Shown here one piece after another: positions 45,853-54,354 of a stretch of 64,000 bases of DNA (positions within the stretch are counted from its first letter, which is position 1; each line of letters begins with the position of its first letter). The translations under genes and the position numbers were made by a program. The stretch is from Clostridium_AM sp963780135. GTDB taxonomy: Bacteria > Bacillota > Clostridia > Clostridiales > Clostridiaceae. The notes beneath the pieces were generated by a model, which was not told where the DNA came from, did not search any database, and worked only from the letters and a program-made list of their open reading frames with translations. Where the stretch lies: the NCBI GenBank assembly GCA_963780135.1, contig CAWAAR010000003.1:2294001-2358000 (forward strand), read 5' to 3'.

Positions 45853-45984
45853 ATGGCTAAAAATAAACCAGCTTTTCAATCAAATAATAGTAAGATTGCA
45901 AACGAGCAGATATCTAAAGGTAATAATAAAACTGCTGCACCAACACCTAAAAAAGCTATAAGAGGCAATAGTCGAGGAAAATAA
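45853..45984 (+). CDS. Small basic protein of 43 residues
   Basis: An ORF with a strong AAGGAGTGAT ribosome site (45839-45848) encodes MAKNKPAFQSNNSKIANEQ and continues with a Lys/Asn/Pro-rich tail ending RGNSRGK. Composition is basic and disordered; no family is recognised. It is followed 87 bp later by another small conserved-looking gene. Expression is supported only by the ribosome site and the tidy ORF, so it is a candidate gene. Confidence 0.6.
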   Translation: MAKNKPAFQSNNSKIANEQISKGNNKTAAPTPKKAIRGNSRGK

Positions 45985-46071
45985 AAGTAAGGGAGAATTT
46001 ATTTAGGATTTAGAAAAGTTAACCATAAAGGTTATAATAATATATTAGAGATTTTAAAGGAGTACATTAAA

Positions 46072-46305
46072 ATGAGAGCAAGTTACAAAAACCCAAAGGA
46101 ACTAACAAGCAAATTGAGAGATTTAATTGACACATATCTTGAAGGTCTAATAAATTATGAAAAACTAGAAAAAACAGTTGTAGCTATAATAAATGCTAAT
46201 GAACAAAGGGTTTATAAAAATGGTTTTATTCCAACAAAGTTAGCAACTGATCTAGGTCCTGAAAGAGTAAATGTTATAAATAAGATAGCAGAAACAATAA
46301 AATAA
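46072..46305 (+). CDS. Small conserved clostridial protein (TIGR04540-like)
   Basis: A 77-residue protein: an N-terminal NPKELTSKLRDLIDTYLEG helix, then EKTVVAIINANEQRVYKNG, and a C-terminal LGPERVNVINKIAET helix. The pattern resembles the clostridial TIGR04540 family, of unknown function. AAGGAG precedes the ATG. No membrane or signal sequence is seen. It may be co-transcribed with the 43-residue protein upstream, ending at a strong terminator just after the stop. Confidence 0.7.
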   Translation: MRASYKNPKELTSKLRDLIDTYLEGLINYEKLEKTVVAIINANEQRVYKNGFIPTKLATDLGPERVNVINKIAETIK

Positions 46306-46311
46306 ATTGTA

Positions 46312-46356
46312 TTTGAAGCCAATGCTTAATTTTTAAGCATTGGCTTCAAATTTATT
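46312..46356 (+). terminator. Strong terminator after the small-protein genes
   Basis: TTTGAAGCCAATGCTTAA (46312-46329) pairs perfectly with TTAAGCATTGGCTTCAAA (46333-46350), followed by TTTATT. Confidence 0.85.
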
Positions 46357-46590
46357 ATTAATAAATTAATGAAAATTTTGTAAATGCAGCTATTAAATTT
46401 AATTTTAAAGCAGGTCTATCAACGCTTATTTAGAGGGGGAATAGGACCATCTTTTGTCCACAAGCAAGAGAATAGCAGTTTAACAGTTGTATACTTTAGG
46501 ATATAATATAGTTAAAAAGATAATGTCTATTATTGAAAAATCATAAAATTTTTAATTAGATAGCAAAAATAAGAAAAGAGGTATGAAATT

Positions 46591-47145
46591 ATGTATTTTA
46601 ATACTAAAGGTAAAGAAAACACAAATAGCACTATTGACTTAGCATTAAAAACGGCAATAGAAAAAGGTGTAAAACATATTGTTGTAGCATCTTCAAAAGG
46701 TGGTACCGCAAAACTTCTGAACAATGATGATGGAATAAATATTGTGGCTGTGACACATGCAAATGGTTATCCAGAACCAGGAAAAAGTGAAATTACAGAA
46801 GAAGCGCGTAAAGAACTTCAAAGCCTCGGAATAAAAGTATTAACAACTAGTCATGTATTAAGTGGAGCAGAAAGAGGAATAAGTAAGGCCTTTGGTGGAA
46901 TTAGTCCTGTTGAAATAATTGCTCAAACCTTAAGGATGTTTGGACAAGGTACTAAAGTTTGTGTTGAAGTTGCAGTAATGGCTTTAGATGCAGGGTTAAT
47001 ACCTTTTGGAGAACCAATTATTGCAATAGGTGGTTCAGGACATGGAGCTGATACTGCAGTGGTATTAACACCTTCACATGCCAGCAGTATATTTGATGTT
47101 AAGATTCATGAGATCATTTGTAAGCCTTCATATTATGAAAAGTAA
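46591..47145 (+). CDS. Stand-alone pyruvate kinase C-terminal (alpha/beta) domain protein
   Basis: A 184-residue protein corresponding to the PK_C domain alone: IEKGVKHIVVASSKGGTA, INIVAVTHANGYPEPGKSEI, AQTLRMFGQGTKVCVEVAVM and PIIAIGGSGHGADTAVVLTP. The catalytic barrel of pyruvate kinase is absent, so it is not a kinase. Such separate PK_C proteins are widespread in clostridia and archaea; their role is unproven, with nucleotide or effector binding suspected. AAGAGG precedes the ATG, and a terminator follows. Confidence 0.88.
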   Translation: MYFNTKGKENTNSTIDLALKTAIEKGVKHIVVASSKGGTAKLLNNDDGINIVAVTHANGYPEPGKSEITEEARKELQSLGIKVLTTSHVLSGAERGISKAFGGISPVEIIAQTLRMFGQGTKVCVEVAVMALDAGLIPFGEPIIAIGGSGHGADTAVVLTPSHASSIFDVKIHEIICKPSYYEK

Positions 47146-47184
47146 GGAAAATTAAATGGAATAAAATTAAGGCATTTTTAGAGA

Positions 47185-47241
47185 AATAACAAGTGAAAGA
47201 TATAACATCTTTCACTTGTTATTTTTTGAAAGATGCCTTAT
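47185..47241 (+). terminator. Nested terminator after the PK_C gene
   Basis: AATAACAAGTGAAAGAT (47185-47201) pairs with ATCTTTCACTTGTTATT, followed by TTTTT. An outer pair TAAGGCAT/ATGCCTTA encloses it. Confidence 0.85.
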
Positions 47242-47551
47242 ACATTTATTAGACAATAAAACTCATTAAATGATTTTGAAATTTATGAAAAAAATTTAAA
47301 AATTTAACTTTGAATGCATTTAATGCATTGCAATGTTGCAGTTTTTTTAATATACTTAATATTAATAGATAAAATTTTCAGAATTTTTTATACTACATAT
47401 TCTACTCAATTATTTTCAAGCTTACTATATTTAAGTTTTAATATTAAATATTCGCCATTTCATATCAATTTAAGATAAATAAATTTTCAGTTAATGTTTT
47501 TTTATATGAAATTTGAACTAAAAATAAACTGAATTAAGGGGGATAAGTTTT
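47242..47551. other. AT-rich promoter region of the FIST/chemoreceptor pair
   Basis: About 310 bp with no gene. TGCATTTAATGCATTGCAATG near 47315 contains short direct repeats of TGCAT. No clear -35/-10 pair could be chosen. A GGGGGAT ribosome site ends the region. Confidence 0.3.
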
Positions 47552-48583
47552 ATGAAAGCTATTAATTTTTTAAATACTGAAGAAACAGTTAATTATATTA
47601 AGTCAAACAATGAAAAAGGTTTTGTAATATATACTACCATTGAAAAGATAAAGGAATTATCTTCAGCAGCTTTAAATAATGCTGTATTTTGTTCTACATC
47701 AGGAGAATATACTAGTGAAGGATATAAAAGTGGTGTAATAACAGGTTTTGAATATGATTTAAGTGAAACTGAAGTTGTTGAAATAATACATCCACCTATA
47801 ATAAGTGCAAGAAAACTAAAAGAAGCTTATGAAAAAGTGAAACATAATGAAAATGCATTTATGCTTTTGCTTTGTGATGGATTATCAGGAATGGAAGAAA
47901 GTATACTAACAACTATTTATTTTATAGATGATCATTTTAAAATAATAGGAGGAAGTGCTGGAGATAATCTTAAGTTTAGCGAAACAATAATTTATATAGG
48001 AAACAGAAAAGTTAATAGTGTTGCATTATTTTTTAACTCAAAACATAAAACCCATATTATTAAAGAAAATATATATATTCCAACTGAAAATAAATTATTA
48101 ATAACAGAAGCAGATACCATTAATAGAACTGTAAAAACATTTAATAATAAACCAGCAACTTCAGAATATGCAAGAGTATTAGGAATTAAGGAAACAGAAC
48201 TTCCAAAGTTTTTTATGAATAATCCTCTAGGAAAAATCTATAGAGATGATATATTTATTGCTTCCCCTATGAAAGTAAATAATGATAAGTCCATAACTTT
48301 CTATTCGCAATTAATACCCAATACTTTTGTACAAGTTCTAAAAGCAGTAGACCCCATTGAAGAAGTGAGACAAACTATGAGCAAAATACCTTTTAAACCA
48401 AGTTTTATGTTGGCTATAAATTGCATATTAAGAAGTTTGAAATTCCAAGAAGAGGGGATTTGGAAAGATATTGATAGAGAAATACTTAAAGTATGTTCTA
48501 ACACAACTGGTTTTATTAGCTATGGTGAACAATTTTATAAAATGCATTCAAATCAAACAATGGTAATACTATTAGTTCAATGA
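47552..48583 (+). CDS. FIST-domain sensory protein
   Basis: A 343-residue soluble protein with FIST N and C domains. The N-terminal part shows NAVFCSTSGEYTSEGYKSGVI and LLLCDGLSGMEESIL with IIGGSAGDN, typical for the family; the C-terminal part has NRTVKTFNNKPATSEYARVLG and FIASPM, ending CSNTTGFISYGEQF. FIST proteins are thought to bind small ligands such as amino acids. The next gene, 19 bp downstream, is a cytoplasmic chemoreceptor with no sensor domain, so this protein is probably its ligand-sensing partner. Confidence 0.88.
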   Translation: MKAINFLNTEETVNYIKSNNEKGFVIYTTIEKIKELSSAALNNAVFCSTSGEYTSEGYKSGVITGFEYDLSETEVVEIIHPPIISARKLKEAYEKVKHNENAFMLLLCDGLSGMEESILTTIYFIDDHFKIIGGSAGDNLKFSETIIYIGNRKVNSVALFFNSKHKTHIIKENIYIPTENKLLITEADTINRTVKTFNNKPATSEYARVLGIKETELPKFFMNNPLGKIYRDDIFIASPMKVNNDKSITFYSQLIPNTFVQVLKAVDPIEEVRQTMSKIPFKPSFMLAINCILRSLKFQEEGIWKDIDREILKVCSNTTGFISYGEQFYKMHSNQTMVILLVQ

Positions 48584-48602
48584 TGGTGTAGGGGGTAACA
48601 AA

Positions 48603-49565
48603 ATGTTAAAAATAAATAAGAAAGACAAAAAACAAGAAAACATAGAATTAACAAATCAAACAGAAGAATTGCCTATACAATGTTTTAAGTATGTAAGTGA
48701 AGTTAATGATTTAACTATTCAAATTGATAAAAACATGGAAATTTTGTTGAAACAAGAAGGAAGTATGACATATGGTCTTAATGAGTTATTTGCTGGTACG
48801 GAGTATACCACAGAGCAAACCATTAAAGTAAATGAATATCTAACTTCTTTATCTGAAAACAGTGAAAAAACAACTGGACTTGTAGATGAAGTATGTGTAA
48901 GTTTAAAAAATTCATTAAGTGAAATAGATAATGCTAAGAAGGATTTTTATGATTTAATACATCAAGTTAGCAGTGTTTCAAAAGTATTTGATGAATTTTT
49001 TAAATTGTTTGTAGAGCTCCAATCTCAATATCAAAATATAGAAAGTTTTGCAGCTGTAATTACAAATATTGCAAACCAAACAAATTTACTTTCTTTAAAT
49101 GCTGCTATTGAAGCAGCTAGAGCTGGTGAAGCAGGTAAAGGATTTTCTGTAGTTGCAAATGAAATAAAAAAAATGTCAGTTGACACTCAAAAAAATACAA
49201 AGGATATTATGGAATCCTTAAAAAGAATGACTGGTACTATAGAATTAATAAATAATAAGTCTAAGGAAGGAATAGAGACAGCTTCAAAAACTACAAAGAT
49301 TATAAAAGGTTCTGAAAATCTTTTGGATAATATAATTAACTCAGAGTCCAAAATATATGAACATGTGGAAGCAGTAAAAGATTCTCAGGAACAAAATTTA
49401 GCAAGTATTCAACAAGTTTCATCCACGCTGGTGAATGTTGTAAATAAATCAAAAAAAGAAAACAAGGAACTTGAAGAATTGATTCTTAATATACAGAAGA
49501 AAGCAGATTCTTATAAGTATATACTAAATGGACTTAATCAGATTAAATTACTCCAGAAACATTAA
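48603..49565 (+). CDS. Soluble methyl-accepting chemotaxis protein
   Basis: A 320-residue chemoreceptor signalling domain without transmembrane helices or an evident sensor domain. The conserved hairpin tip reads NIANQTNLLSLNAAIEAARA (about 158-177), flanked by long coiled-coil arms. An N-terminal CFKYVSEVNDLTIQIDKNME segment may dock a partner. It lies 19 bp after a FIST-domain gene with GGGGGTAAC upstream, indicating a two-protein cytoplasmic receptor in which FIST senses and this protein signals to CheA. Confidence 0.9.
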   Translation: MLKINKKDKKQENIELTNQTEELPIQCFKYVSEVNDLTIQIDKNMEILLKQEGSMTYGLNELFAGTEYTTEQTIKVNEYLTSLSENSEKTTGLVDEVCVSLKNSLSEIDNAKKDFYDLIHQVSSVSKVFDEFFKLFVELQSQYQNIESFAAVITNIANQTNLLSLNAAIEAARAGEAGKGFSVVANEIKKMSVDTQKNTKDIMESLKRMTGTIELINNKSKEGIETASKTTKIIKGSENLLDNIINSESKIYEHVEAVKDSQEQNLASIQQVSSTLVNVVNKSKKENKELEELILNIQKKADSYKYILNGLNQIKLLQKH

Positions 49566-49582
49566 AATTATCATATTTACTT

Positions 49583-49634
49583 AAATAGACACATATCAAG
49601 TGGTTTTAATACCATCTGATATGTGTCTATTTTT
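49583..49634. terminator. Bidirectional terminator between chemoreceptor and alcohol dehydrogenase genes
   Basis: AAATAGACACATATCA (49583-49598) pairs with TGATATGTGTCTATTT (49617-49632), followed by T-run. The convergent gene arrangement suggests use in both directions. Confidence 0.85.
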
Positions 49635-49646
49635 AAGGATTATATA

Positions 49647-50813
49647 TTAGAAAGTGCAATCTTCACCTGTAAATGTACACTTAAATAATTTCTTCATCTG
49701 GTCAAAATCTATTGCTCTTGGGTTAGAGCCTGTACATGCATCTGTAAGAGCATTTTTGGATATAAAGTCTAAGTTTGCATTAAAGTCTTCTTCAGTTATG
49801 CCATAATCTTTTAATGTTAAAGGAATATCTAGTTGTTTATTCATATCTCTAATCATAGCTACTAAGGAATCAGTTAAATCAGCATCAGTAGTTCCAGTTA
49901 ATCCTAAAGTTTTAGCTATAGTAGCAAATCTACTTTCAGAAGCTTTTCTATTGAATTGAATTACAAGTGGAAGATATATAGCATTAGCACATCCGTGTGG
50001 AATATGGAATACAGCGCCAGTTTTATGAGCCATACTATGTGCTATTCCAAGTAAAGCATTTGAGAATGCCATTCCAGCTAGACATTGAGCTATATGCATT
50101 TCATCTCTTGATGATTTATCTCCTTTATAGGATTTAATTAAATGTTCTTTTATCATAACTATTGCCTGCATTGCAAGTGGGTCAGAAAAATGTGATCTTG
50201 CAGATGCAACATAAGCTTCAATAGCATGAGTTAAAGCATCCATTCCTGTGTGAGCAGTTAGTTTTGGAGGCATTGTTTGAGCTAATGATGGGTCTATGAT
50301 AGCTATATCAGGAGTTAAATTAAAGTCAGCTAAAGGATATTTTATTCTAGCTTTATAATCAGTAATTACAGAGAAAGCTGTAACTTCAGTAGCAGTTCCA
50401 CTTGTTGATGGTATTGCTGCGAATTTAGCTTTTTGTCTTAATTCTGGTATTCCAAAAGGAACTACTGCTTTTTCAAAAGTGAAGTCTGGGTATTCATAGA
50501 ATATCCACATAGCCTTAGCAGCATCTATTGGTGAGCCGCCACCTATGGCAACTATCCAATCTGGCTCAAAATCTCTCATCACTTGAGCACCTTTAAAAAC
50601 GGTTTCGACAGATGGATCTGGTTCAATACCTTCGATTAATTTAACTTCCATACCAGCTTCTTTTAAGTAGTTCTCTACTTTTTCAAGAAAACCAAATTTT
50701 TTCATTGAACCGCCACCGACTACTACTACAGCTTTCTTACCTTTTAAGTTTTTTAATTCTGCTAAAGAATCATCCCCGAAATAAAGATCTCTTGGTAATG
50801 TAAATCTAGACAT
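49647..50813 (-). CDS. Iron-containing alcohol dehydrogenase
   Basis: A 388-residue group III alcohol dehydrogenase. The nucleotide-binding region shows WIVAIGGGSPIDAAKAMW (about 86-103), then PSTSGTATEVTAFSVI, and the metal-ligand region HTGMDALTHAIEAY with HSMAHKTGAVFHIPHGCANA. It reduces aldehydes to alcohols (or the reverse) with NAD(P)H. The sequence is close to the alcohol/butanol dehydrogenases of solventogenic clostridia. It has a strong AAGGGAGGAT ribosome site and codon use enriched for common codons, suggesting high expression. Confidence 0.95.
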   Translation of the reverse strand: MSRFTLPRDLYFGDDSLAELKNLKGKKAVVVVGGGSMKKFGFLEKVENYLKEAGMEVKLIEGIEPDPSVETVFKGAQVMRDFEPDWIVAIGGGSPIDAAKAMWIFYEYPDFTFEKAVVPFGIPELRQKAKFAAIPSTSGTATEVTAFSVITDYKARIKYPLADFNLTPDIAIIDPSLAQTMPPKLTAHTGMDALTHAIEAYVASARSHFSDPLAMQAIVMIKEHLIKSYKGDKSSRDEMHIAQCLAGMAFSNALLGIAHSMAHKTGAVFHIPHGCANAIYLPLVIQFNRKASESRFATIAKTLGLTGTTDADLTDSLVAMIRDMNKQLDIPLTLKDYGITEEDFNANLDFISKNALTDACTGSNPRAIDFDQMKKLFKCTFTGEDCTF

Positions 50814-51148
50814 TTTTTATCCTCCCTTATTTTAAAATTTACAATTATGCATCAAAAATCCATTAGATATTATTATATCACAATTTTGGAAAAATTGCAT
50901 ATTATAATGGAAAATAATTTATATTTCGTAATATTCTAACGAGAGTTTAAAGAAGGTAATCCTGTATTTCTTTAACTTTTTAAAATATATCACTACTCAA
51001 TATAATATTTCTCATTAATAGTGGGAAATGCTTCAAAATACGTTTCCTATTCAACTGTTTTACATGATAAGGGAAATAAAGAACAGTTATATTAACAGGT
51101 TTTATGTTATAATATTACATATATTTTATATAATGTGAGGATTAAATT
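50814..51148. other. Divergent promoter region
   Basis: About 335 bp between the alcohol dehydrogenase and an orphan response regulator. AT-rich with no ORF. An ATAATATTACATATATTTTATATAATG stretch near the regulator includes a likely -10 region (TATAAT near 51129). No clear operator was recognised. Confidence 0.35.
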
Positions 51149-51841
51149 ATGAATGAAAATATTAGTATATTAATAGTAGAAGATGATAATAGCATAAACA
51201 CCTTGCTTGCTAGAATAATGGAGAAAAAGGGGTATAATGTGGTACAAGCTTATTCAGGTACAGAAGCAATGTTACATATTGAAACTAAGGATTTTCAATT
51301 AGTAATAATGGATTTAATGTTGCCTGGAATTACAGGAGAAGAATTAATTAAAAATATAAGAAGAACCAAAGAAATGCCTGTGATTGTAATCTCAGCTAAA
51401 ATTGATAAAAAGAATAAAGTAGAGTTACTTAATTTAGGAGCAGATGACTATATTACCAAGCCTTTTGATATAGAAGAAGTGTCAGCTAGAATTTATTCAA
51501 ACCTTAGAAGATACATGAAATTTAATAATAATAATGATGAAAATCAAAATTTAGTGTATAAAGATATAATTTTAAATAAAGAAACTAAAGAGGTTTGTGT
51601 AAATAATAAAAGTGTGACTTTTACTGCAAGAGAGTTTCGAATACTTGAGTTGCTTTTAACGCATCCTAAAAAAGTATTTTCAAAATCAAATTTATTTGAA
51701 AGCATATGGGGAGAAGAGTATTTACGTGATGATAATACGGTAAATGTTCATATGAGTAATTTGAGAAATAAGTTGCAAAAGGCTAATCCAAAAGAAGAAT
51801 ATATAGAAACCATATGGGGAATGGGATATAAAATGACATAA
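51149..51841 (+). CDS. Orphan OmpR-family response regulator
   Basis: A 230-residue regulator: VEDDNSINTLL, phosphoacceptor Asp55 in IMDLMLPG, YITKPF, then the winged helix with TFTAREFRILELLLTHPKK, NLFESIWGEEY and NVHMSNLRNKL with a terminal IWGMGYKM. No kinase gene is adjacent. Promoters 1.4-4.8 kb downstream carry 11-bp-periodic CTTAAG repeats of the kind such regulators bind, making this gene a candidate regulator of that region. This is inference. Confidence 0.92.
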   Translation: MNENISILIVEDDNSINTLLARIMEKKGYNVVQAYSGTEAMLHIETKDFQLVIMDLMLPGITGEELIKNIRRTKEMPVIVISAKIDKKNKVELLNLGADDYITKPFDIEEVSARIYSNLRRYMKFNNNNDENQNLVYKDIILNKETKEVCVNNKSVTFTAREFRILELLLTHPKKVFSKSNLFESIWGEEYLRDDNTVNVHMSNLRNKLQKANPKEEYIETIWGMGYKMT

Positions 51842-51911
51842 TAAGAAGATACATTGTTAGTTTTAGTAAACAACTGAAAAGTAGATAGAAATACCAATAA
51901 CAAAGTTAATG

Positions 51912-51953
51912 AAAATACTCATGTTTATGATTAAGTAAACATGAGTATTTTTA
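51912..51953. terminator. Bidirectional terminator
   Basis: AAAATACTCATGTTTA (51912-51927) pairs with TAAACATGAGTATTTT (51936-51951) between convergent genes. Confidence 0.85.
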
Positions 51954-51970
51954 TGTATCAGTAAAGTTAA

Positions 51971-52432
51971 CTACATACTTGAGAGTACTTGAAAAACTTC
52001 ATTTATGTCAGGCAGTTGGCTCATAGGATAAACTTTAACCCATTTAACAATTCCATTCTCATCTATTATAATATTGGCTCTTTCAGATATACCGTCATTT
52101 TCAATAAATAATCCATAATCTTGTGTAACCTTTCCATGAGGCCAGAAGTCTGAGAGAACACTTAAATTATTAAGAATAATAGAAGTTGCCCATACTTTTT
52201 TACAAGGTTGAGAATCAACACTAAGACCAAATGCTATGGTATTAAGACTTTGAAAGTTATCCAAGCCATTTTCTAGAGACCTCATTTGATCTGTGCAAAC
52301 TGGTGTCCATGCAAGTGGATGCCAGGAAAGCAAGACTTTTTTACCTCTATAATTTGATAAATTAATAATTTCATCATGATTATCTTTTAATGAAAAGTTT
52401 GGTGCAACAGCTCCTACTTTAATTAGTTCCAT
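51971..52432 (-). CDS. Peroxiredoxin (AhpC/TSA type)
   Basis: A 153-residue thioredoxin-fold peroxidase. The peroxidatic site is HPLAWTPVCTDQM with Pro39, Thr43 and Cys46 in the conserved P-x3-T-x2-C pattern. A second cysteine (Cys77, in DSQPCKKVW) could resolve the sulfenic acid. It reduces hydrogen or organic peroxides and is useful to an anaerobe exposed to oxygen. Fold elements SLKDNHDEIINLSNYRGKK and ANIIIDENGIVKW are as expected. It has a ribosome site AAAGGAG. Confidence 0.93.
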   Translation of the reverse strand: MELIKVGAVAPNFSLKDNHDEIINLSNYRGKKVLLSWHPLAWTPVCTDQMRSLENGLDNFQSLNTIAFGLSVDSQPCKKVWATSIILNNLSVLSDFWPHGKVTQDYGLFIENDGISERANIIIDENGIVKWVKVYPMSQLPDINEVFQVLSSM

Positions 52433-52540
52433 AAGTTTAACTCCTTTCTTTTGATATAATATATTATTCCATAGGCAAATAGAATTTATTATAAAAAATT
52501 ATACTTAGTTGAATGATTACCTGTCACAAACTTAAAGGAC

Positions 52541-52576
52541 AAACTTAAGGTTTTCTTAAGGAGTTCTTTAAGTTTT
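52541..52576 (+). promoter_or_regulatory. 36-bp operator with three 11-bp-spaced CTTAAG-type repeats, site 1
   Basis: Three half-sites CTTAAGG, CTTAAGG and CTTTAAG begin at 52544, 52555 and 52566, exactly 11 bp apart (one helical turn), as bound by OmpR-family regulators. The same 36 bases occur at 55882-55917. A -10-like TATAGA follows near 52591, so the third repeat overlaps the -35 position, as in activated promoters. It lies 65 bp before the erythromycin-esterase-like gene. Confidence 0.8.
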
Positions 52577-52640
52577 TTTTAGTTCCAATTTATAGAATAA
52601 ACTTAAGTTATTAAGTTTATTTATTATAGGAGGAAAAATT

Positions 52641-53969
52641 ATGAAGATAAAAAGCAAATTAATGAAAGTATTGATATGTATATTTGGAGTTTTAATTTTA
52701 ATTGCAGCTGGTACTTTAGGTATGAATAAAATTTCAGAATCAAAGCGTGCTGAGGTATTGAAAAATAAAGTAATACCTTTAAAAACAGTAAAAGCTGAAA
52801 GTGGGTTTGAAGATTTAAAACCTCTTGAAAGTGTGTTAAAAGATAAAAAAATTGTATCTGTAGGAGAAGCTACACATGGTACAAAAGAATTCTTTCAAAT
52901 GAAACATCGTATGTTAGAATTTTTAGTTACAAAAATGGGATATAGATTATTTGGTATAGAAGCAGGTTTTGGAGATGCACAGGTAGTTAATGATTATATA
53001 CTTTATGGAAAAGGAAATGCTAATGATGCTGTTAAAGCTTTAAAATACTGGACATGGAAAACTGAAGAAGTATCTAGCATGATAGAGTGGATGAGAAATT
53101 ATAATAAAAATGATAATAATAAAACAAAAATAAAATTTTATGGCTTTGATGTTCAATCTACAAAAATTGAAAAAGAAAAAGTTTTAGATTATTTAAAAGT
53201 AGTGGATAGTAATTCAATTAATAAATATGAAAGTGTATTTAGCAAATTTAATGATGATAATTTATCTTCACTTGGAAAAGGCAAATTAGAAAGTGTAAAA
53301 AACAATATTAAGGAATTATTAAGTGATTTTGATAAAAATAAAGAACAGTATATTTCAAAGTCTTCTAATAGTGAATATAAAATGGTTTATCAAGATTTAA
53401 ATAATATCTATAAATGCTTGCAAGTGAAGTCTCAAGCTGGAATGGGGTATACTAATACTAGAGATAAGTATATGGCTGAAAATGTTAAATGGATTTTAGA
53501 TTATGAAAAACAGTTTGGAAATGATAAAATCATGCTTTGGGCACATAATGGACATGTAACTAAAGAAATGCCAAATTATACTTCCATGGGATCACATTTA
53601 AAAAACATGTTTAATAATGACATGTATGTTATAGGAATGGAATTTTATAAAGGAAATTTTAGAGCATACCCAATTAGCAATAGCAAAAGTGCGCACATTA
53701 AGGAATTTACTATAAAAAATTCTTCATCTTTTACATTTGCTCATAATCTTCATAATTTAAATATACCTTTATACTTTATGGATTTTGATTCTGCAGTTCA
53801 AGATAAAGGTATAAAACAATGGTTATCAAACTTAAAGTTAATACATGTTATTGGTGCTGAATATTCAAAATATAATCCTATTGGTTCTTTTGCACCTCAA
53901 GTTCCTTTAAAATCTTATGATGGAATGATATTTATAGACAATATATCGCAATCTAAGGCAATTAATTAG
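52641..53969 (+). CDS. Erythromycin-esterase-family membrane-anchored protein
   Basis: A 442-residue protein. An N-terminal hydrophobic helix (about 7-26) anchors or exports it. The Ere-family fold shows VGEATHGTKEFFQMKHRM (about 75-92), FGIEAGF, YWTWKTEEV, FYGFDVQS and WAHNGHVTK, containing the Glu and His residues of the proposed catalytic site. Members hydrolyse macrolide lactones or act on unknown esters. True macrolide resistance is not assured because many family members lack it. The gene follows a 36-bp operator and has GGAGG upstream, suggesting induction by an antimicrobial signal. Confidence 0.85.
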   Translation: MKIKSKLMKVLICIFGVLILIAAGTLGMNKISESKRAEVLKNKVIPLKTVKAESGFEDLKPLESVLKDKKIVSVGEATHGTKEFFQMKHRMLEFLVTKMGYRLFGIEAGFGDAQVVNDYILYGKGNANDAVKALKYWTWKTEEVSSMIEWMRNYNKNDNNKTKIKFYGFDVQSTKIEKEKVLDYLKVVDSNSINKYESVFSKFNDDNLSSLGKGKLESVKNNIKELLSDFDKNKEQYISKSSNSEYKMVYQDLNNIYKCLQVKSQAGMGYTNTRDKYMAENVKWILDYEKQFGNDKIMLWAHNGHVTKEMPNYTSMGSHLKNMFNNDMYVIGMEFYKGNFRAYPISNSKSAHIKEFTIKNSSSFTFAHNLHNLNIPLYFMDFDSAVQDKGIKQWLSNLKLIHVIGAEYSKYNPIGSFAPQVPLKSYDGMIFIDNISQSKAIN

Positions 53970-53984
53970 TTAGAAAATGAATTC

Positions 53985-54028
53985 AAAAAAGATAGTAAGA
54001 CTTTTGATAAGGTTTTGCTATCTTTTTG
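53985..54028 (+). terminator. Terminator after the Ere-like gene
   Basis: AAAAAAGATAGTAA (53985-53998) pairs imperfectly with TTGCTATCTTTTT (54015-54027). Confidence 0.7.
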
Positions 54029-54070
54029 TTTATGTAATTAATTGAGTTTAAAGAGTTTAAGTAAAGAAAA

Positions 54071-54098
54071 CTTAAGATGAATTTAAGATGATTTTAAA
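54071..54098 (+). promoter_or_regulatory. Operator with three 11-bp-spaced TTAAG-type repeats, site 3
   Basis: TTAAGATGA, TTAAGATGA and TTTAAA-type half-sites begin at 54072, 54083 and 54094, with the same 11-bp period as the two identical operators nearby but diverged sequence. It lies upstream of an ABC remnant and the beta-lactamase-fold hydrolase. Confidence 0.6.
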
Positions 54099-54190
54099 TC
54101 TAAATTAATACCATACAAGTACAATCTAATTGAAGTTAAATTTAAGAGACTGTAAGAAATCTTACAAGATAATATAAGGAGGAAATTTTT

Positions 54191-54235
54191 ATGAATATAA
54201 TACAGATTAGAGATGTAAAGAAGTATATAGTTTAA
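54191..54235 (+). pseudogene. Remnant of an ABC transporter ATPase gene (first 14 codons)
   Basis: After a strong AAGGAGG ribosome site an ORF reads MNIIQIRDVKKYIV and stops. This matches the first residues of ABC exporter ATPases (compare MNEVLKINDVTKVYG at 56018). The rest is missing and replaced by unrelated non-coding DNA, so it looks like a deletion scar. It could instead be a leader peptide for the following hydrolase gene. Confidence 0.5.
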
Positions 54236-54354
54236 AGCATAGTTGGAGACAAACTATAAATGTACCCAATTTATTGAATATTAGATTGATAATATTTGCA
54301 CTATATATGTAAACAGAATATCTAAAAATATTAAGAAAGCAAGGTTTTTATATT

